Assembly (NCBI GenBank): GCA_002937555.1
Contig: PTKB01000036.1
Coordinates: 1-13,864, forward strand
Direction: 5' to 3'
DNA: 13,864 nt
Origin: Alphaproteobacteria bacterium MarineAlpha10_Bin2
GTDB taxonomy: Bacteria; Pseudomonadota; Alphaproteobacteria; UBA828
This document shows positions 6,709 through 13,800 of the stretch, piece after piece. The translations under genes and the position numbers were made by a program. Position 1 is the first letter of the stretch. Each line of letters starts with the position of its first letter. The notes under the pieces were generated by a model. It saw only the letters and a list, made by a program, of their open reading frames with translations. It did not search any database and was not told the DNA's origin.

Positions 6709-8349
6709 TTACATGTTCGGATAGTTGGGCCCGCCCCCGCCTTCCGGTACCGTCCAATTAATGTTCTGCTTGGGATCTTTGATGTCGCAGGTTTTGCAAT
6801 GCACGCAATTTTGAGCATTGATCTGCAAACGGGGTGCGCCCGCTTCACCGTCGACGATCTCGTAAACCCCGGCCGGGCAATAACGTTGCTCCGGCGCATC
6901 ATAGAGAGCCAAGTTATGATCGATCGGTATTGCTTCATCTTTTAGCCTGAGATGGCCGGGCTGATCTTCTTCGTGGTTGGTGTTGGAGATGAACACCGAG
7001 GAGAGTATATCGAACGAAATTTCGCCATCCGGTTTGGGATAATCGATTTTTCGGCTTCGGGCAGCGGGTTTCAGGCTCTTGTGATCTTCATGATGGCCGA
7101 GAGTCCAGGGCAATATGCCACGGGTCCACAATTCGAAACCGCTGATCAACGTGCCTGCGAGCAGGCCCCAACGGAACGCCGGTCGGCAATTTCGCACCTC
7201 TCTCAGTTCCTTGATGATCCGGGATCTCCGAATCGCATCGGCATAGCCGGTTAAGACTTCCTGACCGCCCGAATCCCCGCGCAAACTGTCGAACGTCGCT
7301 TCAGCCGCCAACATGCCCGATTTCATGGCATTGTGGCTGCCTTTGATCTTCGGCACGTTCAGGAAGCCGGCGCTGCAACCGATCAGGGCGCCGCCGGGAA
7401 ATATCAATTTGGGAACTGATTGCAATCCGCCTTCATTGATGGCGCGCGCGCCGTAGGCTATGCGCTTGCCGCCACGGAGATGCCGCGCAAGGGCGGGATG
7501 GGTTTTGATCCGTTGAAACTCATCGAAAGGAGAGAGATAGGGGTTTCTATAGTCGAGCGCGATGACCAGGCCAACGGCCACCAAATCCTCTTCCAAATGA
7601 TAGAGGAATGTGCCGCCATAAGTCTTTGAATCAAGCGGCCAGCCGAAACTGTGCTGTACCAAACCGGCACGGTGTTTGGCGGCGTCGATCTGCCACAATT
7701 CCTTGATTCCGATGCCATAGGTTTGTGGCGCGACGCCGTCGCGCAAGCCAAACCGCGCCATCAATTCCTGACTGAGCGATCCGCGTGCGCCTTCGGCAAA
7801 TAGGGTGTATTTAGCGTGCAACTCAATTCCCGGCTCGAAGGTCGATTTCTCGCTGCCGTCCTCAGCGATACCCATGTCGCCGGTCGCCACTCCCTTCACC
7901 CGGCCGTCCTCGTGATAAAGCACCTCTTTGGCCGCGAAACCGGGATAGATTTCAACACCGAGTTCTTCCGCCTGGGCCGCAAGCCAGCGGCATAGATTGC
8001 CCAAACTGATGACATAATTACCTTTGTTGTGCATTTGCGGCGGTAACAGGAAATTTGGTAATTTGATCGTGCTGGAGCGGCCCAAGAAAAGAAAAACATC
8101 TTTCTTTACCGGAGTATTGAGCGGCGCGCCTTTTTCCTTCCAATCGGGAATCAGCTCGTTGAGCGCCTGCGGCTCGAACACGGCGCCGGAAAGAATATGC
8201 GCGCCAACTTCCGAGCCTTTTTCAATCACAGTGACGTTGACATCATGATCCCTTTCCAAACCCAGTTGCTTGAGCCTGATCGCAGCAGCCAGGCCAGCCG
8301 GTCCGGCGCCAACGATGACGACGTCATATTCCATAGATTCTCGGGTCAT
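6709..8349 (-). CDS. Electron transfer flavoprotein-ubiquinone oxidoreductase (ETF-QO)
   Basis: ETF-QO takes electrons from reduced electron transfer flavoprotein, fed by acyl-CoA and amino-acid dehydrogenases, and passes them to ubiquinone at the inner membrane. The 546-residue length matches bacterial members. Seen in the sequence: the FAD-binding VIVGAGPAGLAAA (11-23), EKGSEVGAHILSGAVFEP characteristic of the family, the FAD segment FPGGALIGCSAGFLN, and a C-terminal 4Fe-4S ferredoxin-like site with C491, C515, C518 and C521 (NCVHCKTCDIKDP). All four cluster cysteines are present, so the enzyme looks complete. The start is ATG 8349, although an in-frame ATG at 8334 (MEYDVVIVGAG) is also possible. 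It diverges from the uracil-DNA glycosylase and is followed after 127 bp by the TPR gene. The etfA/etfB genes are not in the window. Confidence 0.96.
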   Translation of the reverse strand: MTRESMEYDVVIVGAGPAGLAAAIRLKQLGLERDHDVNVTVIEKGSEVGAHILSGAVFEPQALNELIPDWKEKGAPLNTPVKKDVFLFLGRSSTIKLPNFLLPPQMHNKGNYVISLGNLCRWLAAQAEELGVEIYPGFAAKEVLYHEDGRVKGVATGDMGIAEDGSEKSTFEPGIELHAKYTLFAEGARGSLSQELMARFGLRDGVAPQTYGIGIKELWQIDAAKHRAGLVQHSFGWPLDSKTYGGTFLYHLEEDLVAVGLVIALDYRNPYLSPFDEFQRIKTHPALARHLRGGKRIAYGARAINEGGLQSVPKLIFPGGALIGCSAGFLNVPKIKGSHNAMKSGMLAAEATFDSLRGDSGGQEVLTGYADAIRRSRIIKELREVRNCRPAFRWGLLAGTLISGFELWTRGILPWTLGHHEDHKSLKPAARSRKIDYPKPDGEISFDILSSVFISNTNHEEDQPGHLRLKDEAIPIDHNLALYDAPEQRYCPAGVYEIVDGEAGAPRLQINAQNCVHCKTCDIKDPKQNINWTVPEGGGGPNYPNM

Positions 8350-8380
8350 GGTTCGATTCCGCAGCTATCTCCGACCTCCT

Positions 8381-8409
8381 GTTATGCGGCGATCCTTCCC
8401 CGCGGTCAA
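8381..8409 (-). promoter_or_regulatory. Probable sigma-70-type promoter for the ETF-QO gene
   Basis: Read on the minus strand, TTGACC (8409-8404) is followed after exactly 17 bases by CATAAC (8386-8381). These match five of six and four of six positions of the -35 and -10 consensus. The predicted transcript would begin near 8374, about 25 bases before the ATG at 8349. An AGGAGG-like stretch (8374-8379 on the complement) is too far from the ATG to be its ribosome binding site. Confidence 0.45.
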
Positions 8410-8449
8410 TTGCTGCCCGCGCGCATTGCGATCTGCTAAACTTGGACCT

Positions 8450-9241
8450 GTGAATCAGCCGGAAAACATGCGCGCCCTCCTGCAATGGTATGTCGACGCC
8501 GGAGTAGATGAGGCGCAGGACGCCGCGCCGCGCAACCGCTTCGGGTTGCCTCGCCAAGCCGAATCTATCGCAGCTCCGGCGGCATCGCCGCCACCGGCCC
8601 AGCCCCCCTCTCCTTCGGCACCTGAAAACGTGAAATCTCTCGACGCCGCGGAGATCGCCGCTGCTTGTCCATCTTTGGCCGACTTACGCACCGCCATCGC
8701 CGCTTTCGACGGCTGCGCTCTCAAGCGTACCGCAACCAATACCGTCGTCGGTGACGGCAATGAAACCGCCACACTTATGGTGATCGGTGAAGCGCCAGGC
8801 GCGGAAGAGGACCGCCAAGGCTTGCCGTTTGTCGGCCCCGCCGGGCAATTGCTGGACCGTATGCTGACAGCCATCGGGCTCGACCGGAGAGCGGTCTATA
8901 TCAGCAATATCCTGCCGTGGCGCCCGCCGGGCAACCGCTCCCCGACGGCCGAAGAAATCGCTTTGTGCCAACCTTTCGTCGAACGCCAGATTGTGCTGGT
9001 GCAGCCCCGGGTGCTTGTGCTGGTCGGTGGAATTTCGGCCAAAGCCTTGCTTGAAAAGCGGGAAGGGATAACCCGCCTGCGCGGTACCTGGCGCGAATTC
9101 TCGCCAGCGGGTATGACCCATACAATCCCGACAATGGCCACTTTCCATCCCGCCTACATACTTCGCCAACCTTCGGCCAAGCGTGAGGTATGGCGCGATT
9201 TGCTTGCCATTCAGAAAATATTGAGCGAACTCGGCGTATAG
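8450..9241 (+). CDS. Uracil-DNA glycosylase, family 4-like, lacking two of four Fe-S cysteines
   Basis: This enzyme removes uracil from DNA to start base-excision repair. The 263-residue protein has a short N-terminal helix (ALLQWYVDAGVDEA, 9-22), a Pro/Ala-rich linker (about 40-60) and the glycosylase domain. Motif 1 is GEAPGAEEDRQGLPFVGPAG (113-132), followed by ISNILPWRPPGNRSPT (151-166) and the C-terminal FHPAYILRQ (232-240). Family 4 enzymes usually ligate a 4Fe-4S cluster by C-x2-C and C-x14-17-C. Here the positions read C89-x2-K92 and W157-x15-C173, so two ligands are replaced and a cluster is unlikely. From memory this variant is common in alphaproteobacteria. I choose GTG 8450 because VNQPENMRALL gives the usual short lead into the first helix; ATG 8468 is an alternative and no strong ribosome binding site decides. 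The frame is open back to 8270 but that part overlaps the ETF-QO gene. Confidence 0.9.
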   Translation: MNQPENMRALLQWYVDAGVDEAQDAAPRNRFGLPRQAESIAAPAASPPPAQPPSPSAPENVKSLDAAEIAAACPSLADLRTAIAAFDGCALKRTATNTVVGDGNETATLMVIGEAPGAEEDRQGLPFVGPAGQLLDRMLTAIGLDRRAVYISNILPWRPPGNRSPTAEEIALCQPFVERQIVLVQPRVLVLVGGISAKALLEKREGITRLRGTWREFSPAGMTHTIPTMATFHPAYILRQPSAKREVWRDLLAIQKILSELGV

Positions 9242-9367
9242 GAGCTTGATGCCAAAGAGCGGTGATATTTGCCGCTATTCGGCGATTGCTTTATAAAACC
9301 GGACGCAAATTGGCGATGGCCGACTGTCATAAGGCCGCGATCAGGGGCGCAAAGGAGGCCGAAACGG

Positions 9368-11230
9368 GTGCCGGGAAAAACCGGCGCGGGGGATTCTCTT
9401 ATCAAGACGTTCGGCATCATGTTGAGCGCTTGTCTGGCAATTTCGGCGTTGCTCACAACGTCGGCCTTCGCGCAGCAAACTGATCAAGAGCCGGGCGAGG
9501 CGGAAGAGTTCCGCGTCGCCATCTTATCGCAAGAGGCGCCGCACGACGCCGGCGTGATTGTCCTTCCTCCAGTGCTCACCGAAAGCGACAGAAAGCGCTA
9601 TCAGCGGATATTCGCGCTGCAAGAGAAAGGCGATTTAGCGGCCGCGGCCAAGATTATCTCCAAGCTCGAAGACAATATCTTGATGGGCCACGTACTGGCG
9701 CAAAAATACCTGCATCCAACCGCCCATCGTTCAAAGTTCAATGAACTGAAACTCTGGCTCGGCGACTTTGCCGACCACCCCGATGCGCGCCGGCTTTACC
9801 GCCTGGCGATGAAGCGCAGACCTTCCGGCGCCAATCCGCCCAATCCGCCCCTCGCGTCAGCCGGGACCGGGATATATTCAGGCGAAAGCGAATATGTGCC
9901 GCCTCACATTCCGGGGCGCGGAATTAACCGCGACCAGCGCAATCGGCTATCGGGTCTACAGCGCGACATGCGCCATCGCATTCGCCGCGGATGGCCAACG
10001 GGGGCGCGCCAAATTCTCACGTCAAAGGCTTACCTGGGGCTCGCGAGCGAGACGCAGTATGATGCCTATCAGGCACGTATTGCGTGGAGCTACTATCTCC
10101 ACAACAAGGACGAACTGGCCTTCGAATTGGCATCTGCCAGCGCTGAACGGTCGCGGCAGTTCGTGCCCGACGCCGATTGGACTGCCGGCCTCTCCGCATG
10201 GCGGCTCGGTAGGCTTGAGGCGGCGGTGGGCCATTTTGCCAAGCTCGCCCAGTCGCCCGGCGCTTCGCCATGGCTGGTAGCATCAGGTGCCTACTGGGCG
10301 GCGCGTGGCGAACTCAGGCTGCGCCGTCCGCAGCATGTCTCGTATTGGCTGAAGCTTGCCGCCCGCGACCCGCGCACATTTTACGGCCTTCTGGCGACAC
10401 GTGCCCTCGGCCTCAAGCCGGAATTGGATTGGCGTTCATCCATATTAACGGAGGCCCATCTGGCGGTGTTGGACAAGAGCCCGGCGGTGCGACGCGCACG
10501 GGCGCTCGCGGAAGTGGGCCAGGGCGCGCGGGCGGAACGTGAAATCCGCGCTCTTTGGCCACTCGCCTCCTCGGCTTTGGCACGTGCCATTTTGCCGCTT
10601 GCCGAGCGGCTCGGATTGGCCGCGGTTCAAATTGCCCTGGGAACGGAATTGCGCAAGCTCGACGGGGAAGCACATGACGCGGCCGCCTTTCCGCTCCCCG
10701 GGTGGCAGCCGGAGGGTGGCTACGCGGTTGACCGCGCGCTCATTTTTGCGCTCATTCGCCAGGAATCGAAATTTAAGGCGACGGCAAAAAGCCGGCGCGG
10801 CGCACGTGGATTGATGCAGCTCATGCCGGCGACCGCACGCTTCGCCGCGCGGCAGGAACGCATCAAGGGCGTGAATAGCCACACTCTCCTTAATCCTGAG
10901 CTCAACATCGCCCTCGGCCAATCCTATGTGCGGCATTTGCTCGCTCAAGACATCGTAAACGGCAATATCTTTTATCTTCTCTGCGCCTACAATGCGGGAC
11001 CCGGAAACTTAAAAAAATGGTTGCCGAAAACCAACTTTAACGAGGACCCGCTGCTTTTCATCGAAAGCATCCGCTCACGCGAGACCCGTCAGTTCATCGA
11101 GCGGGTCATCGCCAATTATTGGATTTACCGCATGCGCTTGGGGCAGCCGACGCCTTCACTCGACGCCACTGCCTCAGGCCTGTGGCCGAAATACTCAGCG
11201 CAAGAAAGGAGCTTTGCGGGAAATGAGTAA
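9368..11230 (+). CDS. Soluble lytic murein transglycosylase (Slt-type)
   Basis: Periplasmic enzyme that cleaves the MurNAc-GlcNAc bond of peptidoglycan, leaving a 1,6-anhydro end. The 620-residue protein has an N-terminal signal peptide (TFGIMLSACLAISALLTTSAFAQ), a long helical region typical of the Slt70 superhelix, and a C-terminal goose-type lysozyme-like domain. The catalytic glutamate is E466 in RQESKF, followed by RGARGLMQLMPATARFAA, the LNPELNIALGQSYVRHLL segment and LCAYNAGPGNLKKW, all canonical. The start is GTG 9368, nine bases after AGGAGG (9353-9358); the frame is open to an ATG at 9269, but those residues look non-coding, and ATG 9419 would leave a signal peptide with no basic n-region. 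The end overlaps moaB by 8 bp, so the two are likely co-translated. Confidence 0.93.
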   Translation: MPGKTGAGDSLIKTFGIMLSACLAISALLTTSAFAQQTDQEPGEAEEFRVAILSQEAPHDAGVIVLPPVLTESDRKRYQRIFALQEKGDLAAAAKIISKLEDNILMGHVLAQKYLHPTAHRSKFNELKLWLGDFADHPDARRLYRLAMKRRPSGANPPNPPLASAGTGIYSGESEYVPPHIPGRGINRDQRNRLSGLQRDMRHRIRRGWPTGARQILTSKAYLGLASETQYDAYQARIAWSYYLHNKDELAFELASASAERSRQFVPDADWTAGLSAWRLGRLEAAVGHFAKLAQSPGASPWLVASGAYWAARGELRLRRPQHVSYWLKLAARDPRTFYGLLATRALGLKPELDWRSSILTEAHLAVLDKSPAVRRARALAEVGQGARAEREIRALWPLASSALARAILPLAERLGLAAVQIALGTELRKLDGEAHDAAAFPLPGWQPEGGYAVDRALIFALIRQESKFKATAKSRRGARGLMQLMPATARFAARQERIKGVNSHTLLNPELNIALGQSYVRHLLAQDIVNGNIFYLLCAYNAGPGNLKKWLPKTNFNEDPLLFIESIRSRETRQFIERVIANYWIYRMRLGQPTPSLDATASGLWPKYSAQERSFAGNE

Positions 11231-11759
11231 GATATCCGGAGATCGTGCCTTTCTGCCGGTTAATATCGCGCTTCTCACGGTTTCGGATTCGCGTACGGCG
11301 GCTGACGACAAATCCGGCGACGTGCTGGAAGCGCGGATTACCGAAGCGGGCCACAAACTGTCGGCGCGGCTCATTGTGAAGGACGAGCAGGCGCTTATTT
11401 CGGAGCAATTGCGGCGCTGGATCGCCGACCCCGAGATCGACGCTGTGATTGCCACCGGCGGCACCGGTCTCACCGGCCGCGACGTAACCCCCGAAGCCTT
11501 CGCCGAAGTGTATGAAAAAGAGATCAGCGGCTTCGGCGAGCTGTTCCGCCAACTCAGTTATGAGACGATCGGCACGTCGACCATGCAATCGCGCGCCACC
11601 GGCGGTCTCGCGGGCGGCACCTATCTGTTCGCTCTGCCCGGATCGCCCGGCGCATGCCGCGACGGCTGGGACAAGATACTGAAAGCCCAACTCGACAGCC
11701 GGCAAAAGCCCTGCAACCTGGTCGAGCTCATGCCGCGTCTAAAGGAACATCTCGTCTGA
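11223..11759 (+). CDS. moaB: Molybdenum cofactor biosynthesis protein MoaB
   Basis: This 178-residue protein belongs to the MoaB/Mog family, which handles molybdopterin; many members adenylylate it before metal insertion, while the exact role of E. coli MoaB has been less clear. The molybdopterin-binding motif GGTGLTGRDVTPEAF is at residues 79-93. The opening IALLTVSDSRTAADDKSGD (15-33) and the ALPGSPGAC loop (137-145) are typical, and the length is normal for MoaB. The start is ATG 11223, 11 bases after AAAGGAG (11205-11211) and overlapping the transglycosylase stop by 8 bp; TTG 11214 in the same frame is too close to that site. No other molybdenum cofactor genes are in view, so this is a stand-alone copy within an unrelated operon. 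Confidence 0.93.
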   Translation: MSKISGDRAFLPVNIALLTVSDSRTAADDKSGDVLEARITEAGHKLSARLIVKDEQALISEQLRRWIADPEIDAVIATGGTGLTGRDVTPEAFAEVYEKEISGFGELFRQLSYETIGTSTMQSRATGGLAGGTYLFALPGSPGACRDGWDKILKAQLDSRQKPCNLVELMPRLKEHLV

Positions 11760-11790
11760 TCGACGATCGATAGGCGCCAAGGAGGAACAG

Positions 11791-12183
11791 ATGGAAAAAG
11801 AAGTTATTCATATTCCGAAACTGTCTGAGATTCTCGAGCAGATCGGCGTACCGCTTTCGCCTGTCGTCAAAGCGGGTGATTTTCTCTTTGTTTCCGGCCT
11901 GCCGCCGCTCGACCTCGAAAGCGGCAAGATGCTGCACGGCGACATCGAGGTGCAGACCGAGCAGGTGATGAAGAACGTCGCCTATGCGCTCGATTGCGCC
12001 GGCTCTTCTTTGGAGAAAGTCGTCAAGACCAACGTCTTCGTCACCAACGCCGCCTACTTCAACGTGATCAACGGGATCTACCGGCGCTATTTTCCGCACG
12101 ATCCGCCGGCGCGCACGTTCGTCGCCATGTCCTCCTGGCCGATGGAATTCGATATCGAAATCGAGTGCGTCGCCTTGGCGTGA
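11791..12183 (+). CDS. RidA/YjgF/UK114-family protein
   Basis: Members of this family form homotrimers in the cytoplasm, and the RidA group hydrolyses reactive enamine/imine intermediates made by PLP enzymes. The 130-residue protein shows VVKAGDFLFVSGLPPLD (25-41), the trimer-core segment TEQVMKNVAYALDCAGSSLE (56-75), and the end DPPARTFVAMSSWPMEFDIE (104-123). R108 corresponds to the substrate-carboxylate arginine of RidA and E124 to the usual acidic residue near the end, so imine deaminase activity is plausible, though several RidA subfamilies lack it. The start is ATG 11791, five bases after AAGGAGG (11779-11785), the clearest ribosome binding site in the window. The gene follows moaB by 31 bp on the same strand and ends the plus-strand run. 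Confidence 0.9.
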   Translation: MEKEVIHIPKLSEILEQIGVPLSPVVKAGDFLFVSGLPPLDLESGKMLHGDIEVQTEQVMKNVAYALDCAGSSLEKVVKTNVFVTNAAYFNVINGIYRRYFPHDPPARTFVAMSSWPMEFDIEIECVALA

Positions 12184-12502
12184 TCGGTGTCGAGTGAACC
12201 CAGGCTTTGGCAAATCGCTTGGCCTCTACCCATTCGCCGGCATTCAGTTATGCCTCCATCGTATCGCGATAAATCCAATAAAAATTGTGGCTGACGCCGC
12301 CCGCGGCGAACTCCGGTTCCGCTTTGTCAAATGCGGCGCGGCGCCCGACCATGTCGTAGAAGGCCAGGCACTAGCCTTCAAATCGATGCGCGCCGCTCCG
12401 CTCCATTACTCGGAGAGCCGCCTTTAAACTTTTGAGCGCGCTTTCCACAATGACCACAATATCGGTGACCATCCGGATTTTCACCCTGGCGCGCGGTACA
12501 TT
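12184..12502. other. 319-bp gap between converging genes, no convincing intact gene
   Basis: This gap separates the RidA-family gene (plus) from the DUF2064 glycosyltransferase (minus). A plus-strand frame at 12194-12427 has no recognisable protein features. The minus strand holds a stop-interrupted frame described separately. Hairpin-forming segments are GAAGGC/GCCTTC (12359-12364 with 12374-12379) and CGCCG/CGGCG (12295-12299 with 12304-12308). Neither is followed closely by a clean T-run, so no terminator is called. Confidence 0.5.
12248..12472 (-). pseudogene. Possible decayed short ORF with one internal TAG
   Basis: On the minus strand a frame starting at ATG 12472 (or GTG 12484) runs MVTDIVVIVESALK..., meets TAG at 12373-12371 and then continues for 40 sense codons to TAA at 12250-12248. 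The later part contains AFYDMVGRRAAFDKAEPEF and ends SHNFYWIYRDTMEA. These residues look more protein-like than the other frames, and third positions in the downstream half are mostly G or C, as expected for coding DNA here. I do not recognise the protein. It lies 30 bp behind the DUF2064 gene on the same strand, so it could have been the next gene of that group. A chance open frame in GC-rich DNA remains quite possible. Confidence 0.22.
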
Positions 12503-13114
12503 TCATATCGCGGCCTGTTGGCGGCACCGCATGCGCCAACGCGCGTGGTCGGCCCCGATATCGACATCGCCGAGCCGATCCAGTATGGCAACGGAATGGC
12601 TCCTGGGCAGGTTCGCTACGGTGTCGGCAAGAGCGCTGGAGCTCGACCAGGCAACGTCAGCGAAGGGATCGGCGCGGCGTGCTCGGGGAGAAAGACCGAC
12701 CAACCAATAGCCGCCATCCTCGGCCGGTCCAAAAACCGCGTCGGCACGGCCGAGGGCGGCGAATGCCTTGGCGATATGGGATGGCGTGAGTTCGGGAATA
12801 TCGCTTCCGACGAGCACGGCGGGACCGGGCGCCATCGTCTCGAAAGCGCGCCGCATGCGGACTCCCAAATTTCCTCGGCCTTGTTTTATCACCGGGCAAG
12901 GCAGCGGCCAGAAGCGCTCGCGGCCATCAAAGGAATCAGGCGTCACCACGAGATGGCAGCGCCAGCGCGGGTCCCGCCCAAGGCGAAGAATCAGCCGGCG
13001 CGTGGTGCGCCGGTAAAAGCGCCACGCCTCCGAGCCGCCGATATCGCGCGCCAGCCGGCGTTTCACCTGGCCCAGCCGGGGCGCTTTGACAAATATCAGA
13101 AGCGTGCGCGGCAT
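12503..13114 (-). CDS. DUF2064 / TIGR04282-family glycosyltransferase (arsenosugar-type)
   Basis: This 203-residue protein has a nucleotide-sugar-transferase-like GT-A fold of the DUF2064 family. It opens with LLIFVKAPRLGQVKRRLA (5-22), the family's usual start 'FxKAPxxGxVKTRLA', and contains LVGSDIPELTPSHI (a metal-binding SD-type site) and FGPAEDGGYWLVGL. TIGR04282 was named from arsenosugar biosynthesis clusters, but many members occur without arsenic genes, so the substrate is unknown. I choose ATG 13114 because the family motif then begins near the N-terminus; TTG 13126, overlapping the upstream stop as TTGA, would add four residues. The gene lies directly behind the GT2 gene and is almost certainly co-transcribed with it. 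K-R-R-L replaces the common K-T-R-L. Confidence 0.86.
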   Translation of the reverse strand: MPRTLLIFVKAPRLGQVKRRLARDIGGSEAWRFYRRTTRRLILRLGRDPRWRCHLVVTPDSFDGRERFWPLPCPVIKQGRGNLGVRMRRAFETMAPGPAVLVGSDIPELTPSHIAKAFAALGRADAVFGPAEDGGYWLVGLSPRARRADPFADVAWSSSSALADTVANLPRSHSVAILDRLGDVDIGADHARWRMRCRQQAAI

Positions 13115-13122
13115 GGCAGAGA

Positions 13123-13800
13123 TCAACCGTATAGCCGGACCAGAAAACGCGATTTAACGCCGAGAAAGAAGAGCGCCAGGCACGCCAGATTGCGCGCCGA
13201 GCGGCGCATGTATCCGGAGCGGCGATAGCGCTCGGCTGAGGTAAGCGCTGGCGCATCAAAATGAACAAATCGCCGGCGGCCGATCCGGCGCGCAATATCA
13301 ACATCTTCCATAAGTGGAAGCGGACGAAAGCCGCCAAGCGATTCGTAAAAACCGCACCCGATTAAAAGCCCTTGATCGCCATAAGGCAGGCCGAAAATCC
13401 GCGCACGCCAGGATGCCATGGCTTCCAGCCGACGCGCGGCGGGTGCACCATCGTCGAATGAGAGCCGAAACACGCCGGCCCGCCGGGCGTTCTCCGAATC
13501 CGCCATAAACACCGACGCTTCCGACCGCCAACCCTCGCCCAGTACCGTGTCAGCATGCAGGAACAGCAGCCAATCGCCCCCTGCCGCCCGTCCCCCTGCA
13601 GCCAGCTGCGCTCCTCGGCCGCACGCGGCGGACATGAACCTGGAGCCTTTCGCCTCCGCGATGGCCAGGCTGGCGTCCGCTGACCCGCCATCAACCACAA
13701 GAATTTCGTAATCGACACCGACAAGTTCGATTTCAAGGCTTACCAATGTCGCGGCCAATGTCGGCGCCGAGTTAAGGCAGGGGATCACGACACTGAGCAA
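13123..13800 (-). CDS. GT2-family glycosyltransferase, TIGR04283 (arsenosugar-type)
   Basis: This 225-residue family 2 glycosyltransferase has the N-terminal SVVIPCLNSAPTLAATL (3-19), the nucleotide-binding VVDGGSADAS (35-44), the DxD-like LHADT (81-85), PYGDQGLLIGCGFYESLGGF (139-158) and the acidic MEDVDIARRIGRR (164-176). The G-D-Q-G and M-E-D-V-D elements together with the short length mark the TIGR04283 group, usually paired with TIGR04282 as here. It may glycosylate a small molecule, but no acceptor is indicated. The start is TTG 13800, seven bases after GGAG; the frame stays open to the window edge, but VVIPCLN normally lies at the extreme N-terminus. The C-terminus (ACLALFFLGVKSRFLVRLYG) is hydrophobic and may lie against the membrane. 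It ends 8 bp before the DUF2064 ATG. Confidence 0.87.
   Translation of the reverse strand: MLSVVIPCLNSAPTLAATLVSLEIELVGVDYEILVVDGGSADASLAIAEAKGSRFMSAACGRGAQLAAGGRAAGGDWLLFLHADTVLGEGWRSEASVFMADSENARRAGVFRLSFDDGAPAARRLEAMASWRARIFGLPYGDQGLLIGCGFYESLGGFRPLPLMEDVDIARRIGRRRFVHFDAPALTSAERYRRSGYMRRSARNLACLALFFLGVKSRFLVRLYG

Noticed and set aside
9258..9276. AGCGG...CCGCT inverted repeat after the UDG gene
   Set aside because: A 5-bp stem with a 9-base loop and no T-tract; could occur by chance.
12194..12427. 77-residue plus-strand open frame after the RidA-family gene
   Set aside because: No ribosome binding site and no recognisable motif; the overlapping minus-strand frame looks more protein-like.
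12518..13228. 236-residue plus-strand open frame
   Set aside because: It lies antisense over the DUF2064 and GT2 genes, whose motifs are clear. Its translation is rich in Arg, Ala and Gly with no recognisable motif, as expected of a shadow frame in GC-rich DNA.
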